Assembly (NCBI RefSeq): GCF_029227915.1
Contig: NC_079885.1
Span: 9,362,001-9,426,000 of the forward strand
DNA: 64,000 nt
Source of the DNA: Hydractinia symbiolongicarpus
Lineage: Eukaryota; Cnidaria; Hydrozoa; Anthoathecata; Hydractiniidae
Direction of reading: 5' to 3'
Of this stretch, positions 33,638 through 45,900 are shown piece after piece. The notes under the pieces were generated by a model, which was not told where the DNA came from, ran no database searches, and saw only the letters and a program-made list of their open reading frames with translations. The position numbers and the translations under genes are program-made. Each line of letters starts with the position of its first letter. The first letter of the stretch is position 1.

Positions 33638-34867
33638 TTCTTAAAAATTAAAAAATATTTTTTAATGGAGATTTGTAAATAACTTCAGAATATCGAAAGC
33701 AAAAAGTGATCAGAAAAATGGGTTTTTTTTCTAGCATTTTTTAACCTCTTTATTCTTTGTATGTTCAATATAACCTTTCAGTTGCTGTGGGCCATTGCTA
33801 TACACAAATCTTTACAGTAAAAATGGGAGATTTACTAGGCCCTTTTCTAACAATTATTAACTTGTTTTTTAGGAGTTAATACAACCAAACAAAAAAGTTG
33901 GCCAACAATATCAATTTGTACGTTATGCTCCGTTAAACATTCAAAAAGTCTGAATAGTAAGAAACGCTGCTGTAAAAAATTCTGTCATTAGAAAATCATT
34001 CAAAGTTTGAAAAAAACAAACAAATCGTCTACAAAAGGAAATACAAACAAATGTATTGGTTAATGTAACGGCCTACAAATCTAATTCCTTGCCTAATTTT
34101 TCCTCACAAGAACTTGTATATTTGAAAGGGAGAAACAAGTTAGGGTGATGCTGGATAAAATCTCTTATAAAAACACGTTCCTAATTCTGAGATGTTGGAT
34201 ACGTAATCAAAAAGACAAAAATATTAAAAAAGACGTGTTCCATTAATATTTGTACACTGTCATTTCAAATGATTTAAAAGATTGTGTACATAATAAAACA
34301 TAAAATTTACAGGTTGACAGGTGAAAGAATATTTCACGATAAGCAAAAAGAAAAGAAAATTAAAATTGTCTGGCAATAAAATAAAATAAAATTAATAATA
34401 AAATAAAGTTTTTATTTTTTAGAAATGATTACCAACTAAACCCTTGTAAACATTTGAGAAAATAAAATTTTAAAGCTCATAAGAGAGTACAAAATTCTTT
34501 GCAGCTTCCTCTTCTGTTGTCAAGCATACCAAACAATTGTCAATATCATATCATTTGCTATACCGAAACTGTAATATGGTTCACACGTACTTTTAACGTG
34601 TTATAAAATTAGTATTGAAGAATCAAAATGTACTAACGAAGTGTTCAATGTGTGAATACAACAAGGACGGTTTATCAAAAGAAGTTTTTACAAGAAGAGA
34701 ATTTTAACACCTTTTTCATATTTCTTTATACGTCGACTTTTACACTAATACTGTATTTTTTTGAAAGTACTAACTAACATGAAAATTACCATTGGGACTA
34801 ATCTAAATTAAAGTTTAAAATTAAAATTTAGATTTGGTTTTACTAATATTAAAAGCCTAAAAGATGA
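33638..34867. other. Intergenic, no gene seen
   Basis: AT-rich sequence upstream of the minus-strand ORF. No domain, convincing promoter or repeat is visible apart from scattered A/T tracts (for example AAAATAAAATAAAATTAATAATAAAATAAAG as short blocks near 34375-34408). Confidence 0.4.
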
Positions 34868-35112
34868 TACACGGTATTTCCTCCTTTTAGCCCCCCTCCC
34901 CTATAACCCTAACTTTTTCTTTTTACTTTGACATAAACCTTATTGGAAATGGAATGAACAAAATGCAAATAAGTATTTATTTGTAACACTTTACAGAACT
35001 TCAAAAGGTTTTTTTTAAAAAATACTTTTACAAGCGCCCCTCTTTTAATCCCCCTCCCCTCCCCCCTCCACCCCCAATAACAGCCAAAAAAATATGAGGA
35101 AATACGGTATCG
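34866..35112. mobile_element. MITE with ACGGTATTTCCTC ends
   Basis: ACGGTATTTCCTCCTTTTAG on the left (from 34871) and GAGGAAATACGGTAT on the right (35096-35110) are inverted. Both ends are followed inward by C-rich pyrimidine tracts (CCCCCCTCCCC; CCCCCTCCCCTCCCCCCTCC). No coding capacity. Confidence 0.65.
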
Positions 35113-36822
35113 TTTTCCGCAATGTTTTGAGGCAATAGTTGGCCCTCACCTCAAAATTAAAGAACCCATAGAGCATCCCATAGAAGTAGGCTAAAATGTG
35201 ACATGAAAGTTTCAGAGGATGGCGGCAACTAAACCACTAAAACGCTAAATGAGATTTAAGCGCAGCATCAAACATTAAATAGGCGATGGTTAACACAGTG
35301 TTCTGGTTTCGCCGCTGTACAATTTCGCGAACTTGCTAAAAGAGCATGATAAAAGAACAGAGGACAGACGAAACGATCTGAAGCATTTTTAAATCATTTT
35401 AATGTCAGCCATAATATTGATGAGATAGTGGTTTTAGTAACCTATTTTGCTTTGATATTCATCTTGGCAGAACCGGGAATATTTAAAAAAAATAAATACA
35501 AGGCGAATATTGGAGAGTTTTCGCAAATTTGTTTCCTTTAATTCCAATAAAAATCTTCCAAAATATTTGCTCCTGAAAATCTGTAGGTAATGCCTTGTTT
35601 AGTAGATTGCAAAAGGCTGGATTTACCAATTTTTGAACTATAGCTGACGGGCGCGAAAATTATGTGTTGTGTTTAAAAATGTGAATACAAAAATCTTGTC
35701 TTTTTTATACGTTGTTTTAAACATTTTAATCAAATCTAACATGTTTGGGCGGAGGTCGGTCCTAACTTCATCATGGTTTATCATCAGAAAGAAACCTGTG
35801 GAGCAGTGAATCAAATCTAAATCTTTGCATGCTTTAGATTTCGCTAAAAAAAGTTCTACAAAATTTGATCCTGAAGCTTGGTAAGTGAAGTATAAAACCA
35901 CGTAAGTATCACATATGTTGAAACTTTTTTCAAATCAATTTTGATAAAAGTTCCAAAAATAATTTTGTGGTTAACAGATTTTCAGAAATTAAATATTTGG
36001 AAAAAGAGAAAGCATTGGGTGGTTTAATTACCTGATATTTAATATTTTTTTCTCCATTCTATAAATATAAAAGAATAGATACTTTGCTTAGCAGCTGCAC
36101 TGAAACATGGTGGCCAGTCGAACGAGAGTGGGGATGCTGCTAAACATCGTTTTTTTAATTTTGTGAATGCCTTGGTAAACGAAAAATCGCGTTTTTGTTA
36201 CCCGACTACCACCGCAACGACGAACGCAGAGAAAATCAAACACACATTTCTACGAATATATGAATTAACATAAAATTTAGTCCATTGAATAGTAGTTGTG
36301 TGGAAAGTTATAAATTATATGTAGGTGGCTTTGTCTAAGGGTATATTATAAAAATATAATTGAAATTACAGAAAACATGGGCAGTCCACCAAGGATGTTT
36401 GAGAGTTTCTTATAGAGTCCAAGCGCTCATAAATAATATATGTAGTGCTATGTAGTTTTTCAAATTATGTCAAAGGTTTCTCAAGTAAGTAACTATTTCA
36501 ATTGCTTGGGTTTATTAAATATCAAGAATTTGCTCCTTAGTGGGTTCGCTTCAGTTTCAATTTCTTCCAACATGCTTGTCTTGTGTATGTGACATCAAAC
36601 CGAATTCGATTATTTTTTTACTACTAACGAAGTGGTTAGTATTTATGAATCTCAAAACGGTACTTGGGTTTTACAACCAGGAAGTGGTAAAAATAGGTGA
36701 CATAGGTGTTTTATGCTCTTGTTGTAGCATGACCATCTCGGTGCATTTCTGTCGTCGAGCATTATACCTTGTGCTTACCATATTTGTTTATATCTTTCCC
36801 AGTCCTCTAGCTGCTCTTATTA
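35113..36822. other. Intergenic, no gene seen
   Basis: No supported exon. The frames at 35638-35901 (minus) and 36540-36878 (plus) have no recognisable domains; the latter runs into the Helitron copy. Confidence 0.4.
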
Positions 36823-36963
36823 TCTATATTATAATACCCGTATACGTCTGTCTGTCTGTCTGTTACGCAAAATGGTAGCTTAGCTGCGCGAGTAGTAAGA
36901 CGCACGCAATGCGGTATAAAAAGGACGGGCGAACCCGTGGATTTTCCACGGGCTAAATACTAG
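36823..36963 (+). mobile_element. Short Helitron, best-preserved copy (141 bp)
   Basis: 5' end TCTATATTATAATACCCG follows an A; the 3' end is a perfect hairpin CCCGTGGATTTTCCACGGG followed by CTAAATA-CTAG and then T. These are textbook Helitron termini with an AT target. The interior contains (GTCT)3 and a GCAATGCGGTATAAAAAGG block shared with the other copies. Non-coding. Confidence 0.85.
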
Positions 36964-37341
36964 TGTATTTATATTTTCGCACATGTTAGTTTAGATTTCG
37001 TTCTTTAAAAATATAGTCACGTTTTAAAATAAAGTTTTATTTGTATCCGAATTTATCTGGAACTACCTGACTTTGGCAACCTTATTAACATCTTGTTTTC
37101 ATGCATTGAGATATAATAAAAGAGGTTATTATATCTCTATGTTTTCATGTAAGAAAGTAAATTGGCAGCATTTAAAGAAAGCTTTCGAAGATATTATTTC
37201 TTTGAGAACATTTACATTCTGAATGCAGTTATTGTAAAGTGTTCTCAAAAACGCACTTATAAATATACGAAAGTTACTGCAACTTACTCTCCTCATGACA
37301 ATAACACAGACAGTAACAGTAATATCATTATCAATCTAACA

Positions 37342-37806
37342 GGCCCGGCGGAGCAACATTGAGAGTGGAGGGTCTAAATTATTCAGTATCAAAGGAGGCC
37401 CGACCGTAGCTGGGCTCGACAGGCTAAAAAATTTTTTAACTTTCGCCCCCCACCCTTAGATTGGCTAAAACATACTTAAAATTCCGAAATATTGCGCTTG
37501 AAAGCATTAACAAAAAGCAGGAGATTATATATAAAAATATAGAAACGCCATCTTTATGTAAAATATATTTTCAAAATAAGGAATAGTAATATCCAAGCAA
37601 AATAAGGTTATAGTATGTGACAACTACCAGTCCTCCTTTGTAAATTTTCCGTATGCTCGCTTTCTGTTGTCTTCCGATTGAACAAATGTGTCGGCAATTT
37701 TAATCAGGTCTAGTTTGTCAGTCCTATCTTTGTGGAAACTGAGAATCGAGATGGAGTTGAAACTAGCTGGAATTAAGGGTTTTACCCCCCCTAGCTCCGC
37801 CGGTCC
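37342..37806. mobile_element. Possible MITE with GGCCCGGCGGAGC ends
   Basis: GGCCCGGCGGAGC (37342-37354) is the reverse complement, with one mismatch, of GCTCCGCCGGTCC (37794-37806). The arms are short and no target duplication was found. Confidence 0.4.
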
Positions 37807-39203
37807 TTGCTTGAACTCACACTCATTGACTGGATTTTACAAAATTCCAGCAGAACTCGTCCGCAAGACAGATAGCTTGAAAGAGGCTTTAATTTTTAAG
37901 CTTGCAGCTGAATGACCCTTACTTTCAAGAATTAATAATGAGGAATATAACAAAAATTTTATAAAACACACATGTTGCCAGAAATTTCCTGATGTCTATT
38001 TTTAAAAACATAACATTTTTAAATATATTTCAAGTGGAATTTTTTAAGCATAATTCAAGCATATTGCATATTTTAATCAGACAATATTTTCTTTTTTACA
38101 CTATCATACTGTATGACTCGATTTCGTGTAATTCTGTAGACATGCATCCAGAAGCTAATTTAACTTTCTGTTATTCTAACCTACCTACGTCTTCCTAAAA
38201 ATGCAGGTATATAAATTGAAACTCCAATTTCTTCATATTTTTGAATTTTGGTTTGCGTCATCGCAAAATATATATTTTACTTTTACACAATAAGTATTTA
38301 TAACTACAGGAGATGTAGTATCGTTTCGGAGAACCTGCATTTTTTTTTAGAAAAATGAACAATTTCAAGATCATCCACAACACACAAACACGTTTAATTC
38401 ACCAGTTGAGTGTTTAATGTTTACAAAATTGTATTAATGATGCGATCTTGAATTGTAATCGAAAATTAAATTAAAGCGTACTTATTAATGAAATTTTAAC
38501 TTCTAATTTTTTTTAAAACCAAGTGCAATGAAAAAGAAGAAGCGTTTATTTCATGTTCAAGAAATGATAAATTTTCCACAGTGATATGAAACTGAACAGA
38601 CAAACCGAAATAATATCTTCAATAGTGTTCATTCATTTGTTTTGAAAGTCGTTCATGGGGAACTAACCTCTTTCCCACAAGAATATACATGAAAACAACA
38701 TCATTTTTGCGACGGATATTTTCTTCATTTTTGCCAAAATACATGCGTAAAAAAGAAAAATAAAGATCTTCATAAAAAACGGTGCATTGATCTCCACAAA
38801 ACTACGTGCTACGAACGCTACATAAAAAAGTTTTCACCAAAAACGGAAACATAAACAAAACAAAATAAACATATATTTTTATTTGTACATTTCTTATTTG
38901 TTGATTTTTTTTTTAAAAAAAAAACATTCTTGGATGTAAAAGTTTAGCAACTAGCCCGTTGCTTGTGGAGAACAACACATTCGTTTTTGTTTTATATACA
39001 GTTATTTACTTGAATTTTGTGTGTGAATGTAACGTAAAATTTATGGAGTTATAAAATGAGTCTACATACTTATCTTTTACAGATAAAAAGATCGAAATAA
39101 TAACTTCTCTAGTAAAAGGACAATATTTCAAATAATAAATAAAAAAAGGATTTTTCTAAAAAATCTCTTAATTTTTTCTTTCTTCCATTGGTTGACATCA
39201 ATT
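37807..39203. other. Downstream flank of unit C, no gene seen
   Basis: AT-rich, with homopolymer runs. No coding exon or clear poly(A) signal for unit C could be assigned. Confidence 0.4.
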
Positions 39204-39236
<33 letters not shown>

Positions 39237-39259
39237 GTTGTTGTTTGTTGTTGTTGTTG
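39204..39259. repeat. (TTG)n microsatellite
   Basis: About 17 TTG units, interrupted twice by an extra T, about 90 bp beyond the stop codon of unit C on its 3' side. Confidence 0.9.
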
Positions 39260-39348
39260 CTAAATTATGCATTCTTGATTATAAAATTCGCTGTTCTTTT
39301 AAAAACAAAGCATTTTCTTTGAACCATAGAAATTGGCAATGTTTGTTT

Positions 39349-41297
39349 TTAACCAATGAAATTAGCGTTTAAGAGATTGTCCTCATTAACAACTTCATGA
39401 CCGTTAATGACTTCAATACATTTGTAGTAGACTTCTAAGTATTTATAAACATCCAAACAGCTCTGATCGTGGAAGAAGAACTTCGTACAACGAACTTCAC
39501 ACATAGTTGTGCCTTCACATGCGTCCTTTACCTTAGTCAGGAAAAGTGGAGTAGTGGGACAATATTTATTCGATAGTAGATTGCCTGTGTGTTCTGTGCA
39601 TAACCCAAAATTTCTTCTTCCCCAAAACGCAGACATGATAGAGATATGTTTGTATTCGTTACATCTTAACCAAGCTGTATCCTCTTCACATTTCACAGTT
39701 CCATTCTAAAAAAAAAAAATAAACAATTGTTATGTCTTTTCCTTGCTTCATCCATTATTTGATTGTACAAATCAATAACTTAATGTAAATATGCTTATTC
39801 TGACAAATTAAATACACATACTTTATAAAAAAAATTCTTTGCTCAAAGCAGTTAAAACAAGTTAGAACAAGTTAGTAAAACCAAATTTAGTAAAGAATTA
39901 TAAAAATCAAGTATTACTTACATATCTGATTGGTGTAGGTCCACTGCCTCCAGGAGCACCAGGAGGTCCGGGAGGACCAGCAGCTCCTGGCATACCACTA
40001 CCGCCAGGCCATCCGGGAGAACCAGGTAAACCAGGTGGTCCTGGAAGACCATCACTACCTTGATAACCAGGAACACCAGGGTTTCCTGAGAGACCGGGAG
40101 CTCCAGGAGGTCCCGTAAATCCAGGATCGCCTTTCCATCCGGGCGGTCCAGGTGGACCGGGTAATCCGGATTCTCCAGGTGCACCGTCTCTTCCGGGAGG
40201 ACCTTGCAGCCCTTTCAATATAAAACCGAGTGTAACATTTTGATCTTTTAAAAGCTTGTTTAATAGCGGAGGTACAGGGGAAACTGGTAACGATAGCTAA
40301 ATAAAGAAATAAAAATAAATGTACACAAATATATCATACTGTAAAATGAAGCCATAATTTGATATCAATCTGAACTCCCGAACAACCTTTGTCTGCGCTA
40401 ACGCTGACAAAAAATTATACTTGACATCATATTCCTCACACGTTCCGCACAGATACGGAAATATCAGAAAAAAAATGTGTCTTTTTACCGTGTATTTATT
40501 CCAAACAACTAGGAAAATATATATCCATAAAAACATTTGGTACTTCTTATTCATATCCTGGCAAGGTCAATCTTGGTATGACATACATTTAACACGAGTT
40601 TCCCTTATAAAGTGATATCAACTAGTATCTATAGATTATTTCTCTCAGTTAAAAACCAAAAAAAAACACAACCAACTAAATTTCTTTATAAAGCTTCTTC
40701 GATGAAAATATTTATCACGTCATTATTCAGCTTTTCATACGATAGCCAAATTTTAAAATTTCCGATGCAGTATAAAAAAAAGAAGAAAATTCACTCGTAA
40801 AATTTTCTCTTTAAAAAATTAAATGTCTTTATTTTTTCGCATTGAGTATGATCACGCATGAGCAACTTGGGCATAGGTCCGTGTAGGCTACTCATTTTAA
40901 AGCAGAAAGCCATGCACAAAAATGCATCTTTCGTTGCAACGGCAACTGTGATCAGCGAGTAATTTGATAAACAAGCGCGAGAAACAAGAAACTTTCTTGC
41001 AGTTTTAAACAAAGCAAACACCCAAACAAAGTATATGGCAATCTTTTTTTTTAAACAAAAAATAAAAACACAGAAAAAGAAGTACTTAGTTATTTTGAAA
41101 AAGTATTAACCATTTCCTAATTTATTAATTAAAAGAAGAGAAGCTTAAATTAAGGTTAATGCTTAATTAACTTATGCCAACGCGGTTCATTGGTTTTAAT
41201 CAAATTCATCAGTGAACTAAAAGAATATAAAGCTTACCGTTTTATCCACTGCTAGTAGCACTATCGCTACAGCCAGACACGATGGGATTAGCCTCAT
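39349..41297 (-). CDS. Collagen-SUEL lectin unit C, complete secreted protein
   Basis: Three coding exons: 41297-41238 (20 codons), 40296-39922 (125 codons) and 39705-39349 (118 codons plus TAA), all phase 0 with GTAAGC and GTAAGT donors. Predicted length is 263 residues: signal peptide with core [11 protein letters not shown], a shorter N-terminal segment than B, the shared motif [18 protein letters not shown] (again with an N-X-T sequon), about 30 Gly-X-Y triplets (residues ~52-141), then a SUEL-type domain with AFWGRRN and [15 protein letters not shown]. It has nine Cys; the extra one (VRCTKF) replaces a Ser/Ala position of A and B and could pair between chains. The basic C-terminal tail of A and B is absent; C ends in a neutral/acidic tail. 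The exon plan is identical to unit B, but the sequence is far more diverged, so C is the older paralogue. An AG just before the ATG (TTTAG|GATATG) again suggests an untranslated upstream exon. Confidence 0.9.
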
Positions 41298-42899
41298 ATC
41301 CTAAATCGAATTCATAAAATTCTTCAATATTTTTCCAGCATTTAAAATAAAATAAAGAGTAATGTTGCATTCATGTGGTATTTCGTTACTACAATTTAAA
41401 GTTTAGGTATTTCTCTATCGATTCTGTTTGAAACCTGTTTAACCTATTTAGGTCATCAATAGGCTATGAATAATTAATGAGACCGCCTGGGCTCATCAGC
41501 AAAAACAGCTACTAGAAGCTTTTTGTTATTGTATACAGTATTCAGCTGAGATGGTTGTTTGTTTTGTTTATGATTGGTTGAGTGTTTGCATGAAACTCAG
41601 CTGCAAACTTTGAAATGAAATATCAATACACTGCGAATTTTGAGCATATTTGTGCAAATACCAAAAAAGAAGAAAAAAAATAAAAATTAAATAAGTAAAT
41701 AAGTAAATAGTAATAAATAAATAAGAGTTAAAAATTGGTATTAAAAAAATTAACAGATTAAGTTATAGATGTTATATCACTAAAATTTCACCAAATGTTT
41801 TACTTTTCGCTGAAATGACTTCTATAACTGTTTTTTGCTTCTTCTTACTTGCTTAGAATTTATCTATCTGTTTCAATTATGAAATGGTTTTGCTTTTATA
41901 CTCAACAATTAATATAATATTTATATTTGTAGCATATATGTTCTATTTTAGTTCTTAATACTATAAATAAATTTCAAATTAAAATATTTACATTAAATTT
42001 GACTTATATCATCAATAAATTATAGTTGAATGTAATCTGCACCAATAGGAGCTGCAGTTGTAAATTGGACTTAAAAGTCATTTTACAATTGCCAAGCTTT
42101 AAAAATTTAATCAATATTTATTCCTAACACTTGTAGCTCACACGATATAAATTTTGGACAAACTTTGGCAGTTTTAACCCGTGGTTCTCAGAAAGTAATT
42201 GAGATTTAGAAAGAATATAATCAAATTAAATATTCCATAAACAGCAAAACATGTCCTATTTAAGCATTGGTTACCGCGGCGAGATGTCAAATGCACAACA
42301 TTTAATGTCAATAATTTTCCACAAATAGCCCTCTAAATGGTGGCCTAATAAAAAAATTATAGAATATCTTACACGCTGATTAAAAAACAAATTTTCCTAA
42401 TAAGTACTGATTGCGATAAATTCTACAGAAAATAAATGTTGTTGGAGCATTTTGTTTTTGACATATTTTCACGAATTAACAAATTTTAATCTTCTCCGCC
42501 TGTAGCTAGTAGCTATTTTAAAAATTTAATTAAAAGTTGGTCAATGTTTTGACACTTTCTTTAACTGCATTCTACCTATTTCTGAATTTGATTGGATTGA
42601 TTTGAGAATGTTAACTAAACAGTAAAAAAACAACAACAAACTAAGAAAGAAAGTATACCTAACTAAATGTTTGAAAGGAAAATAACAGAATAAAAAAATA
42701 TTTGAAATCAAAAAATTATTTGTCAGGAAAGCAGATTGTATAATTTAGCTACTCATAAAAACAAGATCTACAACCTCCCATATAGTTAGTGAGACAAAAT
42801 CCCCTCCCCCCTGTTTTCAGTGTTGCTGTTGGTTTTTGGCTAGCTAGGCTTTTGGCATGACCGTTTCACAAGTTCTTATGTATCACAACATTGACTAAC
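41298..42899. other. Upstream flank of unit C, no gene seen
   Basis: Expected promoter region of unit C. No convincing TATA/initiator was found. Contains (AAATAAGT)-like A/T repeats near 41685-41730. Confidence 0.35.
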
Positions 42900-42922
42900 G
42901 GGGGAGGGGGGGGGGGGGGGGT
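42900..42922. repeat. Poly-G tract
   Basis: GGGGGAGGGG is followed by an uninterrupted run of G, about 22 G in 23 positions. Capable of G-quadruplex formation and prone to sequencing or assembly error. Confidence 0.85.
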
Positions 42923-45900
42923 TGTATAACTTAATTCAATTTTATAGAGTAAATACTGGTTGTCTCACTTAATTTTGTGGAGTGTTGTAGCTATCAAACG
43001 CGTACGTGTTGTCGCCTGCGTAGCAATGTCGCGCGAATAGTTAAGATATCAGATTTGCAGATAGAAATTTTGATAAATTCTCTATTGGAAAAATTCTCGA
43101 ATGTAACGATTTTATTTGGTTCGCGTGGTTTTGTAAACAAATTTTGTGCGTGCTTATCTTTACGAATGGTCTTTTGAAAAGAGTTTTGCAGGTGCTAATT
43201 TTCAAGAAATGTTAACATTAGTAAAATGTAAGGGACATCTAAAATACAAAATTTTCGGCATGCTTAGCGTGTTACAAATTTAGCTAAAACAGCTAAATTT
43301 TAAATAATTTAGGTGAAAAAACTTTTTATGTAAACAACTAACATAATAATGTAATGTAAACTGTATTTTTTCCATCTTAGCTGACGCTTTTCTACGGAAA
43401 GAGACTAAACAACAACAAATTATTTTGACATATTTTCCATCTTTTTCAGATTTTCTAACAACAGTTTGGCATGATGAAAGCGTATGCAATCGCCAAATTT
43501 TGTTTTTAATTTATTAGTCGGTCTCGCCAGTGTTTATCAGTAACCTAACTGATCTCTTCGTTATCAAGAAACATCAGTTCGATTAAACATTTCGCATATT
43601 TTTTTCGATTTTTTTCCTAAATAATTCTGATAGTACAAGATAAAATCTTCAGTTGTACTTATATTCTATTTTTGAAAGTTTTTTCCACTCTTTTTTTGTT
43701 TTTGCCGCAAACGTAAAATCGAAAAACTCTGCACGTCAATTTCTTAAATTGGTAATTTTCACTCGCAAAGCTTTTTTCCCTATCTCCACCATGTCATAGT
43801 TTTTCTTCTCTATGTAACCGCTTCAAAATCATCTTTATTTTAATTTCTTTTAAACTCGTTCAACTTAAACTTTTTTAATAACTGCCAATCTCATGGAGTC
43901 ATTAATGCTATCACATTGCGAAACCTTTAACTTTTAAAAATTTCCCCAACAGCAATATGCACAAATTCTTCAAAAATCTCTTTTTTTTGTGACATTTAGG
44001 TAAATTTTACGTTTTTGGAATTAACTAAGCATGGAAAGTTAAAACATTTCTAATAAGGTAGATGACATTTCTTGGTAAGTAAACATCTATGTAGTTGATC
44101 CTTTTAATATGGTGCATAAAAGTTCTTTAGATGGAATGAAGTTGAAAATTGAAATTAAAAAATAAACTGCTGAAGCATGCAATCGTTTTGTGAGTCCAGT
44201 AGATTGAAATTCCACAAAAGGAGGCCGCTGCACGTATTATCATATTAAAATTTTAGTGAATAATAACAATTTGTAATAATACATTTTAAGGAAAATTGTC
44301 TCTAGTAAAATCTTCTCTTGTAAAATAAAACTCATTTTGTGGTTAATTTCACTTTGAAAATTATAAAGTACAGCGCAAGGCAATAAACGTTTTTTCCTAT
44401 GAAAAATTGACGAAAGCGAGCTTTTGTCAATTTTTCAAGCAAATTTTTGAGATTTGAAATGCTGACTATTTGGAGGGAAGAAAAATGCAAAAATAGATAA
44501 CAGAGCACCATCAAGGATGTTTTCTGTCATGTAGGACGATTATATGCGGGTAAAAAGAGCAAGCAAAATTCGTTAAACTCATATCTAATTTGAATGACAA
44601 ATGCTCCTAAGGTAATTACTGTTACAATTTAACCACATATATTAACATGAGAATATAGACTACCATTCTTACAACAGTTACCTTTAACTAAACACTTACA
44701 GTTGGTCCTTGAAAGTGGCGGAGACTCTAGAGAATTTCTAATATTAAATTATAAGAATATTGTTACTCAGGATTAGCCTAAAATTTAAAACGCGCCAGCC
44801 TCAATGTAGCTAGCTAAGAAAAAATATAATTACAGAAGTTATTAAAACAAAATCAAAATAACCCTTCCTTCTTTGTAACTTTCGGTTTCTTTCCCGACGA
44901 AAATAAATCAAGATATTCTCCTATTAAAGTATGAATCCAGCTGTAATATTACAGGTGCCTGCGTACAGCAGGTGCCTGCGAGAATTGGAAGTAAGTCTGT
45001 TATAACTACAATCCCCAACCAAATATATTGACGCAAGGTGGCAAATTTCAAAGTTCGTCTCATCAAGTAACTATGTAGGCTAATTCTGTACTACATGTTA
45101 ACACAATTTAAACCCTAACAATGTTTACAGCAGACCTGGACTTAGGATCTCAGGTTATTTGTGCTAGTTGTTGTTGACGTCAGCGTGGAGATGTTTCCCA
45201 AATATCGATGTTTTTCCGCAAAGCAGACATGTCAGAAAGTGCGACTTATGCAGTTTAAGAGTAGCTTACTTAAGCTGTGAGTATGAAACAAAAATTTTCG
45301 AATATTATTTTTGGTATTTAATGCTTAATTCACCATCTCAAGGATAGGTATTTACGATATGGTTATATTTTAACTGGAAAGTCATCAGTACTTTTTTTCT
45401 CAAAATCAACAGATGTTAGTAAATGAGAAAGTTAAAATATAATGATGAAGTTTAAATTTCCTAGGAAGTAATAACTCGCGGGAGTCATTAATCTCTAGCG
45501 TAAAGTAACTACGGGGTTACTTTACAGCAGTGTATAATGACTGGGAAATCACTTTTATGGGGAGTCAAGATTTACAATGACAACGGAAAACTTTACTATC
45601 ACCCTAAAATAAGAACTTAAATATGTGTGTTTGTAAGGAGCAATGGCATCCACCTTAAGCGAGAAATGTAATTGCTATACGAAAAATTAATTATTTTGAC
45701 GTTACGCCGATATGATAGATTTTCTTTAATAAAAAAATAAGTCAATGCGTTAAATTTTTAACTTTGATGCCAAACAGCCTGGATACAGGTGGTGACTTCA
45801 GCTGTTTTATTTCCACATGGGTAAAAAGAGACTGCAATGACAAAAATTTGGCCAAATCCCAAATTCACAACCCATCCGTCTCGGAACAAATGGATTCCTT

